From an uncultured Ruminococcus sp. (GTDB taxonomy: Bacteria; Bacillota; Clostridia; Oscillospirales; Ruminococcaceae): a DNA stretch of 12,499 bases. The position numbers were made by a program, and so were the translations under genes. The DNA lies in NCBI GenBank assembly GCA_946404705.1, contig CAMJES010000031.1:1-12499 (forward strand). Direction: 5' to 3'. How positions within the stretch are numbered: position 1 is the stretch's first letter; each line of letters starts with the position of its first letter. The notes under the pieces are model-generated. The model was not told the origin of the DNA, ran no database searches, and saw only the letters and a program-made list of their open reading frames with translations. This document shows positions 6,002-12,499 of the stretch, in pieces.

Positions 6002-8095
6002 GCTAATAACGAAAACGAAATCGAAACAATAACCGTCAATATGTATGGCGAGCGCATCTCACCGAAGCGTCAGGCGCCCGAACAGGCGGTTCAGAACAAC
6101 ACTTCACGATACAGCCGTCCTAACAGCTATCAGAAAAAGAGCTACCGCAGCGGCGGCAAAAAAACCTACGGCAGACAGCAGAACAGCCGCCAAAACTCAT
6201 ACCAGACCACATTGCAGATACAGCCGGAAAACGCTCCTGCACAGGTCAGCCGTCCAAGCGCACCCAAGCAGAGAGTAAACAGCTATAACACCGCCGGCAA
6301 GAATTATAACCGTAACAAAAGCTATGAAAAGAACCGCTCCGCGCAGAGCGCCGATACCGCACCTGCAAATATCGGCGAGGCTCTCGGCGCAGCAGAGCTT
6401 GCAGGCGGATTTCAGACCAACCACCGCAGCGTAAAGCGAACCCCCGTAAGGATAATCCCCCTCGGCGGACTTAACGAGATCGGAAAGAATATGACCGTTT
6501 TCGAGTGCGCGAACGATGCTTTTATCGTTGACTGCGGACTTGCCTTCCCCGACAGCGATATGCCGGGCGTTGACCTTGTTATCCCCGATTTCACTTATGT
6601 TGAACAGAATGCGGACAAGATAAGGGGCGTTGTCATCACCCACGGACACGAAGACCATATCGGCGCGCTCGCTTACCTGCTCAAAAAGGTGAATATCCCC
6701 GTTTACGGAACAAGACTTACAATAGGACTTATCGAGGGCAAGCTCAAGGAACACGGTATCCTTGAAAGCGCAAAGCTTAACGTTGTAAAGCCGCGCCAGA
6801 CCATTAAAATGGGCTGTATGGCGGTCGAGTTTATACGCGTCAACCACTCTATCCCGGACGCGGTAGGACTTGCAATTCACACTCCTGCAGGCGTTATCGT
6901 CCACACGGGCGACTTTAAGGTGGACTTTACTCCTATCGAGGGCGGAATTATCGACCTTGCGCGCTTCGGCGAGCTTGGAAACAGAGGCGTTCTTGCGCTT
7001 ATGGCGGATTCGACCAACGCCGAACGCCCCGGTCACACCGCTTCGGAGCGCACGGTCGGAAACTCCTTTGTCAAGCTTTTTGACCGCGCCGAGGGCAAGC
7101 GCATCATTATTGCAACGTTCTCCTCAAATATTCACCGTGTTCAGCAGATAGTCAACTGCGCAATTGCAAACGACCGCAAGATCGCCGTTTTCGGCAGAAG
7201 TATGCTCAACGTTATCTCAACGGCGATAGAGCTTGGCTATCTCAAAGTTCCGGACGGTCTTATCATCGACCTTGACGCAATGAACCGCTTCCCTGCTGAA
7301 AAGATAGTGCTTATAACTACGGGAAGTCAGGGCGAGCCGATGTCTGCACTCTCCCGAATGGCTATGAACGAGCATAGGCACGTTACGATCACGGCGAACG
7401 ACTTCATTATCATCAGCGCAAATCCTATCCCCGGCAACGAAAAGCTTGTAACAAAGGTCGTTAACGAGCTTCTCCGTGCAGGAGCAGAGGTCATATACGA
7501 ATCAATGTATGACGTTCACGTTTCGGGTCACGCTTGTCAGGAAGAATTGAAGCTTATGCTTTCGCTGACAAAGCCGAAGTATTATATCCCCGTACACGGC
7601 GAGTATAAGCACCTTAAAAAGCAGTCGGGGCTTGCCATCGACCTCGGAATGGATCCGAACAACGTTATCATTGCCAACATCGGCAGCGTTATTGAATCGG
7701 ACGGCATTGATATGAAGATAACGGGTCAGGTTCAGGCAGGACGTATCTTCGTTGACGGACTCGGAGTAGGCGATGTCGGCTCTATCGTTATACGCGACAG
7801 AAAGCATCTTGCCGAGGACGGACTTATCATCGCAGTTGCGACTATCGAGCTGGAAAGCGGAACTATCCTTGCAGGCCCCGATGTCGTTTCGCGCGGCTTT
7901 GTATATGTCCGCGAATCGGAGGAGCTTATGGACGCTGCAAAGGAGATCCTCACCAACACTCTCACCGAATGTCTTGATTCGGGAACGAGAGAATGGAACT
8001 CCATAAAATCACGCATGAAGGACGACCTTGGCGAATTTATCTTCCAGAAGACGAAGAGAAAACCGATGATCCTTCCTATTATAATGGAAATATAA
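5999..8095 (+). CDS. rnjA: Ribonuclease J (5'-3' exo/endoribonuclease)
   Basis: RNase J is the metallo-beta-lactamase/beta-CASP nuclease that degrades and matures mRNA and rRNA in Firmicutes. The 698-residue protein has its catalytic core from about residue 146. Visible are the N-terminal VRIIPLGGLNEIGKNM strand, the zinc motif THGHEDHIG (His215, His217, Asp219, His220), VNHSIPDAVG, the HTGDFK motif, DSTNAERPG, the beta-CASP segment with TTGSQGEPMSALSRM, then VHVSGHACQEEL and IPVHGEYKH near the end of the core, and the C-terminal domain with LAGPDVVSRGFVYV. All metal ligands appear intact. RNase J is usually about 555 residues; the extra 145 N-terminal residues are Asn/Gln/Ser/Arg/Tyr-rich, basic and probably disordered. 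The TTG start is chosen from the ribosome binding site. It is the first gene of the plus-strand run; as the window shows only one copy, assignment to J1 or J2 rests on family resemblance. Confidence 0.94.
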   Translation: MANNENEIETITVNMYGERISPKRQAPEQAVQNNTSRYSRPNSYQKKSYRSGGKKTYGRQQNSRQNSYQTTLQIQPENAPAQVSRPSAPKQRVNSYNTAGKNYNRNKSYEKNRSAQSADTAPANIGEALGAAELAGGFQTNHRSVKRTPVRIIPLGGLNEIGKNMTVFECANDAFIVDCGLAFPDSDMPGVDLVIPDFTYVEQNADKIRGVVITHGHEDHIGALAYLLKKVNIPVYGTRLTIGLIEGKLKEHGILESAKLNVVKPRQTIKMGCMAVEFIRVNHSIPDAVGLAIHTPAGVIVHTGDFKVDFTPIEGGIIDLARFGELGNRGVLALMADSTNAERPGHTASERTVGNSFVKLFDRAEGKRIIIATFSSNIHRVQQIVNCAIANDRKIAVFGRSMLNVISTAIELGYLKVPDGLIIDLDAMNRFPAEKIVLITTGSQGEPMSALSRMAMNEHRHVTITANDFIIISANPIPGNEKLVTKVVNELLRAGAEVIYESMYDVHVSGHACQEELKLMLSLTKPKYYIPVHGEYKHLKKQSGLAIDLGMDPNNVIIANIGSVIESDGIDMKITGQVQAGRIFVDGLGVGDVGSIVIRDRKHLAEDGLIIAVATIELESGTILAGPDVVSRGFVYVRESEELMDAAKEILTNTLTECLDSGTREWNSIKSRMKDDLGEFIFQKTKRKPMILPIIMEI

Positions 8096-8148
8096 ATAAA
8101 CACAAACCGCCCGTTCACGAACACAATATTATTCATTTAATGAATTTA

Positions 8149-8173
8149 TACGGGACGGAAAACCCGTCCCGTA
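8149..8173. repeat. REP-like GC-rich palindrome, copy 2
   Basis: TACGGGACGG (8149-8158) and CCGTCCCGTA (8164-8173) form a perfect 10-bp hairpin with a 5-base loop in the 115-base rnjA-gdpP spacer. The stem core matches the palindrome at 5615-5633. No T-tract follows, so termination is doubtful; it could stabilise the rnjA transcript end or mark a processing site. A smaller dyad, ATTCAT/ATGAAT (8131-8145), lies just before it. Confidence 0.7.
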
Positions 8174-8196
8174 CAAGAAAATTTACGCCCGTATTT

Positions 8197-8213
8197 GGAG
8201 GTGCGTTTATTTG
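8197..8213 (+). promoter_or_regulatory. Ribosome binding site supporting a TTG start for gdpP
   Basis: GGAGGTG (8197-8203) lies seven bases before TTG (8211-8213). It is a near-perfect Shine-Dalgarno and fixes this non-ATG start. Confidence 0.85.
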
Positions 8214-10202
8214 ACAGGAAAACAATGGCTTGCATTCAAGCTTGTATCGATTCTGCTCGTTGTTGTAGCAATGGCATCGGCGTTTGCGCTTTCGGAAACG
8301 CAGCCTGTGATGTTCTGGATGATGCTCTGCATCACGGCGCTGACGGCTATTGCGTTTCTTGCGCTGTTTTCGGCGGCGCAGAAGAATCTCCACCATTTTG
8401 TAACGGAAATGGAATCGCAGCTCAACGTTACCGAGCGTGACTCCCTCTATAAATTCCCTGCGCCTGCGGTCATTGTCGACAGCGACGGTATCATCGTATG
8501 GTACAACATCTCGTTCAGCGAGAATGTTTACAGCGCGGACGCATTCGGCGTTGATATCCGTACTATTATAGATGTCGACCTTGAAAAGATCATGGCGAAC
8601 AAGGAAACAACGGTCGATTTTGAGGCTTCGCATTTCCGCATTTCCGCCGTTACGACCGAAAAGACCGACAGCGACTCAAAGCTTATCTCGACGCTGACAT
8701 TGCTCTATTTTGAGGATATAAGCGACCTTATCAATTTGCAGACGGAAATGAACAATATCCGTCCGTCCGTGATGATAATTTCGATAGACAACTTTGAAGA
8801 GCTGCTTTCCGATGAAAAGGAGTCGGAAAAATCGCGTATCCTTATCCAGATAGAAAAGCTGCTTGAAACCTACCTCGAAGAAAAGCACGGCATACTGCGA
8901 AAGCTTGCCCCCGACCGCTTCTTTGCGGTTGCCGAGGACAGATATATCAACTCTATGATATCGGACAAGTTCAAGATACTTGAAGAAGTCCGAGCTATTC
9001 CCGTAACGGGCAAAACGCCGATAACTCTTTCGATAGGCGTTGGCATTGGCTCTGTCGACCTTGAAGAAAGCGAAACCTACGCCCGTCAGGCTCTTGAAAT
9101 GGCGCAGGGCAGAGGCGGCGACCAGGCTGCCGTTAAGCGTGAAGAGGGCTATGAATTCTTCGGCGGCGTTTCAAAGGGCATTGAAAAGCATACCAAGGTC
9201 AAGACAAGGATCGTTGCCGCCGCTTTAATGGATATCATAGAAACTTCTTCGTCCATATTTATAATGGGACATAAGAACGGCGACATGGACAGCGTAGGTT
9301 CGGGAGCAGGTCTTTGCGGAGCGATAAGGATACTCCGCCCCGATATCCCCGTGAATATGGTCGTTGATGCCGAGAGGAACCTTGCAAAGCCTATTATCGA
9401 AAGGCTCAACGAAAATCTGCGCGAGGAAGAACCCGTTTTCATCTCGCCCGAAGAGGCACTTGAAAAAATGGACGGAAGCAGTCTGCTTATCGTTGTCGAT
9501 ACCAACAACAAGGATATCCTCGACAGCAAGGAGGTCTACGCTGCCGCAAAGCAGGTCGTTGTTATAGACCACCACCGTCAGGTCGTGAACTATATCGACA
9601 ATGCAGTTATCTTCCACCACGAGCCTTACGCTTCATCGGCAAGCGAAATGACTGCGGAGCTTATCCAGTATTTCCCCGGCATAGACAAGCTTCAAAGCTA
9701 TTATGCAGACGTTATGCTCGCAGGAATTATGCTCGATACCAAGGATTTCGTTATGCGAACAGGCGTGAGAACGTTTGAAGCGGCTGCGTTCCTGCGCAAG
9801 CTCGGCGCAGATATGGTCGCAGTAAAGAACCTTTTCGCAAACTCAATGGCTTGCATACAGAAGCGTTCAAAGCTTATCGCAGACGCAGAGATATACAACC
9901 GCTGCGCGATTGCAGTTGACGATACCGCCGATGAATTTATCCGTGTTGCCTCGGCGCAGGCTGCCGACCAAATGCTTGAAATTGTCGGCGTTAACGCAAG
10001 CTTTGTAATATTCAGAACTCCGAACGGAGTCAACATTTCCGCTCGTTCGCTCGGCGCAATGAACGTCCAGATCATCATGGAGAAGCTCGGCGGCGGCGGA
10101 CATCAGACAATGGCTGCGGCTCAGTTTGAGGGCATCAATGTTTTTGAAGCAAAGGCGCAGCTTATAAGCGCAATTGACGAGTACATCCAAAACATTTCGT
10201 AA
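8211..10202 (+). CDS. gdpP: Cyclic-di-AMP phosphodiesterase GdpP (PAS-GGDEF-DHH/DHHA1)
   Basis: GdpP is a membrane-anchored enzyme that hydrolyses c-di-AMP, the messenger that controls potassium, osmolyte and cell-wall balance in Firmicutes. The 663-residue protein has the full architecture: two transmembrane helices (about 10-28 and 34-54), a PAS-like domain (about 78-170, VIVDSDGIIVWYN), a degenerate GGDEF domain (about 185-305, ending GRGGDQAAVK, so not an intact cyclase site), then the DHH domain and DHHA1. Catalytic residues include His354, Asp358 and Asp360 (GHKNGDMDS), Asp430 (VVDTN), Asp453-His454-His455 (VIDHH) and Asp509 (MLDTKDF). DHHA1 carries the GGGGH substrate motif (627-631). 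All metal ligands look intact. In the PAS domain no haem ligand can be assigned by eye. It is followed after 44 bases by rplI and dnaB, the usual Firmicutes order. Confidence 0.95.
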   Translation: MTGKQWLAFKLVSILLVVVAMASAFALSETQPVMFWMMLCITALTAIAFLALFSAAQKNLHHFVTEMESQLNVTERDSLYKFPAPAVIVDSDGIIVWYNISFSENVYSADAFGVDIRTIIDVDLEKIMANKETTVDFEASHFRISAVTTEKTDSDSKLISTLTLLYFEDISDLINLQTEMNNIRPSVMIISIDNFEELLSDEKESEKSRILIQIEKLLETYLEEKHGILRKLAPDRFFAVAEDRYINSMISDKFKILEEVRAIPVTGKTPITLSIGVGIGSVDLEESETYARQALEMAQGRGGDQAAVKREEGYEFFGGVSKGIEKHTKVKTRIVAAALMDIIETSSSIFIMGHKNGDMDSVGSGAGLCGAIRILRPDIPVNMVVDAERNLAKPIIERLNENLREEEPVFISPEEALEKMDGSSLLIVVDTNNKDILDSKEVYAAAKQVVVIDHHRQVVNYIDNAVIFHHEPYASSASEMTAELIQYFPGIDKLQSYYADVMLAGIMLDTKDFVMRTGVRTFEAAAFLRKLGADMVAVKNLFANSMACIQKRSKLIADAEIYNRCAIAVDDTADEFIRVASAQAADQMLEIVGVNASFVIFRTPNGVNISARSLGAMNVQIIMEKLGGGGHQTMAAAQFEGINVFEAKAQLISAIDEYIQNIS

Positions 10203-10246
10203 TATAAGCATAAAACTATACTAAAAGTTGAAAGGAAGTCGTAAAA

Positions 10247-10693
10247 ATGAAAGTAATTTTCTTACAGGACGTAAAAGGAACAGCTAAAAAAGGCGATATC
10301 AAAGAGGTATCGGACGGTTACGCTCGCAATTTCCTCCTCGGAAAAGGTCTTGCCGTTGAAGCAAACGCAAAGAATATGAATGTGCTTGAGGGAAAGAAGT
10401 CCTCCGAGCAGCATAAGGCTGACGTTGCAAAGCAGGAGGCTCTTGACAATGCCGCAAAGGTAAAGGGCAAAAAGGTCGTTTGCAAATGCAAGGCAGGTCA
10501 GGGCGGAAAGCTTTTCGGCTCGGTAACGGCAGGAAATATCGCAGACGTTGTAAAGGAACAGCTTGGAATTGCCGTTGACAAGAAGAAAATATCTCTTTCC
10601 ACAGAAATAAAGGCTTTCGGAACATACACAGCCGAGCTTAAATTCCACCCCGGCATTTCCGAAAAGATAACCGTTGAGGTCGTTGAAGAATAA
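10247..10693 (+). CDS. rplI: 50S ribosomal protein L9
   Basis: L9 binds 23S rRNA at the base of the L1 stalk and helps keep the reading frame. The 148-residue protein has the standard length and signature: MKVIFLQDVKGTAKKGDIKEVSDGYARNFL-type N-terminal domain (the family motif GxxGxxxxVxxGYxRNxL is clear), a long connecting helix (about 42-75) and the C-terminal RNA-binding domain from about residue 80 (LFGSVTAGNIADVVKEQ). AAGGAAG lies about ten bases before the ATG. Its TAA shares a base with the dnaB ATG (TAATG), so helicase translation is probably coupled to L9 translation. A TATACT lies in the short gdpP-rplI gap, but I see no good -35 box for it. Confidence 0.97.
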   Translation: MKVIFLQDVKGTAKKGDIKEVSDGYARNFLLGKGLAVEANAKNMNVLEGKKSSEQHKADVAKQEALDNAAKVKGKKVVCKCKAGQGGKLFGSVTAGNIADVVKEQLGIAVDKKKISLSTEIKAFGTYTAELKFHPGISEKITVEVVEE

Positions 10694-12060
10694 TGGCTGA
10701 GAAAATGGATCTCGGCGAGTTTTCATCGGGCGAACAGCCTTACAGCCTTGAAGCGGAGCAGAGCGTTATCGGCGCGATCATGATCGATACGGACGCCCTT
10801 TCCACCGCGATGAACTATCTAAAGCCGGAAAGCTTTTATATCGCAATGCACCGTGAGCTTTACAGCATTATTACACATAATTTTGCTTTGGGCGTAAAGT
10901 CGGATGTTATCACCGTGCTGGACGAAGCTGTCCGTTCAGGCGTTTTTGAAAATTCCGCCGCAGGAAAGGAATACCTTTTCTCGATAAGCAACGATGTGCC
11001 TTCGACAAAAAATATCGAAAGCTACTGCAAGATCGTTGCGGAAAAATACTATCTGCGCGCGCTTATCAACGCTTCAAAGGAGATAATGGATATGTGCGCA
11101 AGGGGCGAAGAAAGCGCCGAAATGATGCTTGATTTCGCCGAGCAGAAAATTTTCGATATACGTCAGGGCAGAGATGCGGACGGACTTCGGAAGATCGAGG
11201 ACGTTGTTGTCGAAGCTTATGACGATATCTCCAAAAAATCGGGCGAGGACAGAGAAAAATACCTCGGTATGGGTTCGGGCTTTTCCAAGCTTGACGGCGT
11301 TATCACAGGTCTTAATAAGTCCGACCTGCTTATCGTTGCCGCCCGTCCTGCAATGGGAAAGACCTCGTTCGTTCTCAACATTGCAGCAAACGTCTGCCGC
11401 CACCGAAACGACAAGGAAGTTGTCATCTTCTCGCTCGAAATGTCGAACGAGCAGCTTGTCACCCGTATGCTTTCCTCGGAAAGCCTTGTCGAAAGCGAAA
11501 AGCTTTTGAAGGGTACTATCCACGACGATGACTGGACAAAGCTTGCCGATGGCGCGGAGCGGCTTTCAAGAATGCAGATATATCTTGACGATACAGCAGG
11601 TATCACCGTTACCCAAATGAAAGCGAAGCTTCGCCGTATGAAGCATCTCGGCCTTGTCATAATCGACTATCTCCAGCTTATGAGTTCGGGCAGGCGAATC
11701 GACAACCGTGTAACGGAAATTTCCGAAATAACGCGACAGCTGAAGCTTATGGCAAAGGAACTGAACGTTCCCGTTATCGTGCTTTCACAGCTTTCGCGTT
11801 CGGTCGAATCGAGAACGGACAAGCGTCCCGTGCTTTCCGACCTTCGTGAATCGGGTTCTATCGAGCAGGACGCAGATATCGTAATGTTCCTCTACCGCGA
11901 CCACTATTATAATAAGGAAAAATGCCCCGACCCAACGCTTGCGGAATGTATCGTTGCAAAAAACCGCCACGGCGAAACGGGTACGGTGCCGCTTCGCTGG
12001 AACGGACAGTTCACGCTGTTCCTCACGGACGACCGAGTTCCGACAGGAGATAAGCCATAA
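10693..12060 (+). CDS. dnaB: Replicative DNA helicase DnaB/DnaC
   Basis: This is the hexameric 5'-3' helicase that unwinds DNA at the replication fork (named DnaC in Bacillus). The 455-residue protein has the N-terminal primase-interacting domain (about 14-115, PYSLEAEQSVIGAIM), a linker helix, and the RecA-like motor: Walker A ARPAMGKTSF with Lys223 and Thr224, FSLEM with the catalytic Glu249, Walker B LVIIDYLQLM with Asp325, QLSRSVESR, and DLRESGSIEQDADIVMFLYR (383-402). The C-terminal KNRHGETGTVPL is also typical. Length is normal and no intein interrupts the Walker A site. The ATG overlaps the rplI stop by one base, with GAGGT 13 or so bases upstream inside rplI, so expression is linked to the gdpP-rplI unit. 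Confidence 0.97.
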   Translation: MAEKMDLGEFSSGEQPYSLEAEQSVIGAIMIDTDALSTAMNYLKPESFYIAMHRELYSIITHNFALGVKSDVITVLDEAVRSGVFENSAAGKEYLFSISNDVPSTKNIESYCKIVAEKYYLRALINASKEIMDMCARGEESAEMMLDFAEQKIFDIRQGRDADGLRKIEDVVVEAYDDISKKSGEDREKYLGMGSGFSKLDGVITGLNKSDLLIVAARPAMGKTSFVLNIAANVCRHRNDKEVVIFSLEMSNEQLVTRMLSSESLVESEKLLKGTIHDDDWTKLADGAERLSRMQIYLDDTAGITVTQMKAKLRRMKHLGLVIIDYLQLMSSGRRIDNRVTEISEITRQLKLMAKELNVPVIVLSQLSRSVESRTDKRPVLSDLRESGSIEQDADIVMFLYRDHYYNKEKCPDPTLAECIVAKNRHGETGTVPLRWNGQFTLFLTDDRVPTGDKP

Positions 12061-12121
12061 CACATTTGACTGCGGTTTTGTTTCTTTTATCCGCAAAAAA
12101 CAGAAAGGTATGGTCATATAA

Positions 12122-12451
12122 ATGACTGATACAAATAAGCAAAGCAAGCACAGCGTTCTCGTTAACACGCGGCTTGCGGCGGAGCTCTTTGATATGTTCG
12201 GCGGCGCAGAAACGGTTTTCGCTGCTTTATCGGGCGGCGCAGACAGCGTTTGCCTTACGCTCGCATTAAAGGAGCTTTCCGCGGAATACGGATTTGCGCT
12301 CAAAGCCGTTCATGTCAACCACCTTTTAAGAGGTGCGGAAAGCGACCGTGACGAGAACTTCTGCCGCGAATTCTGTGCAAAGCAGGATATTCCGCTCACA
12401 GTCTTCCGCGCAGACGCCGCCGCTTACGCAAAGGAACACAAAATGTCGCTC
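12122..12451 (+). CDS. tilS: tRNA(Ile)-lysidine synthetase, N-terminal part (cut by adapter)
   Basis: TilS attaches lysine to C34 of the CAU-anticodon isoleucine tRNA, using ATP, so that it reads AUA. The 110 genuine residues contain the PP-loop ATP site LSGGADSVCL (about residues 37-46) and the family motif VNHLLRGAESDRDENFC (about 64-80). The ATG at 12122 is the earliest possible start, since TAA (12119-12121) precedes it in frame; AAAGG lies about 15 bases upstream. The frame stays open to the window end, but codons after Leu110 (12449-12451) come from an Illumina adapter and are not genuine. The full protein is normally more than 400 residues. The gene follows dnaB after 61 bases and is probably in the same transcript. 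The gap holds a 3-codon ORF (ATG at 12110 to that TAA). Confidence 0.9.
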
Positions 12452-12499
12452 AGATCGGAAGAGCACACGTCTGAACTCCAGTCACCGGCTATGATATCT
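12452..12499 (+). other. Illumina TruSeq adapter and index (sequencing artefact)
   Basis: From 12452 the sequence begins AGATCGGAAGAGC and continues through 34 bases (to 12485) that match the TruSeq read-1 read-through adapter, ending in CCAGTCAC. The next eight bases, CGGCTATG (12486-12493), match from memory the i7 index D709. The last six, ATATCT, differ from the expected ATCTCG, so the final bases may carry errors or a longer index. These bases are not genomic and should be trimmed. The artefact starts exactly at a codon boundary of tilS, which lets the false frame continue. Confidence 0.96.

Noticed and set aside
5836..6057. Possible small membrane protein of 73 residues on the minus strand in the rnjA leader
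   Set aside because: No ribosome binding site or promoter, and it extends into the rnjA coding start; the hydrophobic stretch comes from AT-rich leader sequence.
6197..7036. 279-codon minus-strand open frame
   Set aside because: It lies wholly opposite the RNase J catalytic core and reads as low-information sequence created by the codon bias of that gene.
8283..9135. GGDEF domain of GdpP as an active diguanylate cyclase
   Set aside because: The signature reads GRGGDQA in place of a proper GGDEF active site, the degenerate state normal for GdpP.
12066..12100. TGCGG/CCGCA dyad between dnaB and tilS as a terminator
   Set aside because: Only five base pairs with a 15-base loop, followed by A residues and not T on the plus strand; transcription into tilS is more likely.
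12452..12499. Novel C-terminal extension of TilS
   Set aside because: The codons are sequencing adapter, not genomic sequence.
1..12499. CRISPR array, prophage, insertion sequence, tRNA or rRNA genes
   Set aside because: No regularly spaced repeats, no transposase, integrase or phage proteins, and no tRNA- or rRNA-like sequence were seen on either strand.

Overview
The window reads as chromosomal DNA from a low-to-mid GC Firmicute, most likely an anaerobic Clostridia (Oscillospiraceae/Ruminococcus-like). The basis is the UgpC/MsmX-type sugar ABC ATPase sequence, RNase J with a long basic N-terminal tail, the gdpP-rplI-dnaB gene order, strong AGGAGG-type ribosome binding sites, TTG starts, and consensus sigma-A promoters (TTGACA-N17-TATAAT) in AT-rich spacers. 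The genus is inferred, not proven.

Layout. The left block (1-5420) is read mostly on the minus strand. From left to right it holds: the N-terminal two thirds of a multiple-sugar ABC transporter ATPase (runs off the left edge); an RsuA-type rRNA pseudouridine synthase overlapped one base by a flavin reductase-like protein; one plus-strand gene for a small HExxH putative metalloprotease, ended by a strong terminator lying inside the 3' end of the next, convergent gene; a two-gene minus unit of unrecognised membrane proteins with its own promoter; and a HAD phosphatase. A 578-base divergent spacer (5421-5998) follows, with two perfect-consensus promoters facing away from each other, several palindromes, a heptamer tandem repeat and a REP-like hairpin. 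The right block (5999-12451) is a plus-strand housekeeping run: rnjA (RNase J), gdpP (c-di-AMP phosphodiesterase), rplI (ribosomal protein L9), dnaB (replicative helicase) and the start of tilS (tRNA-Ile lysidine synthetase). It links RNA turnover, second-messenger degradation, translation and replication; gdpP-rplI-dnaB is a conserved Firmicutes neighbourhood.

The last 48 bases (12452-12499) are not genomic. They match the Illumina TruSeq read-through adapter followed by what looks like an index, so the tilS reading frame is cut there by an assembly artefact.

I found no defence island, CRISPR array, prophage, transposase, tRNA or rRNA. The window is largely ordinary core genome. The points worth a second look are the adapter, the operator-like inverted repeat on the promoter upstream of rnjA, the RNase J tail, the HExxH/CxxC protein, the unrecognised membrane-protein pair and the small dispersed palindromes.
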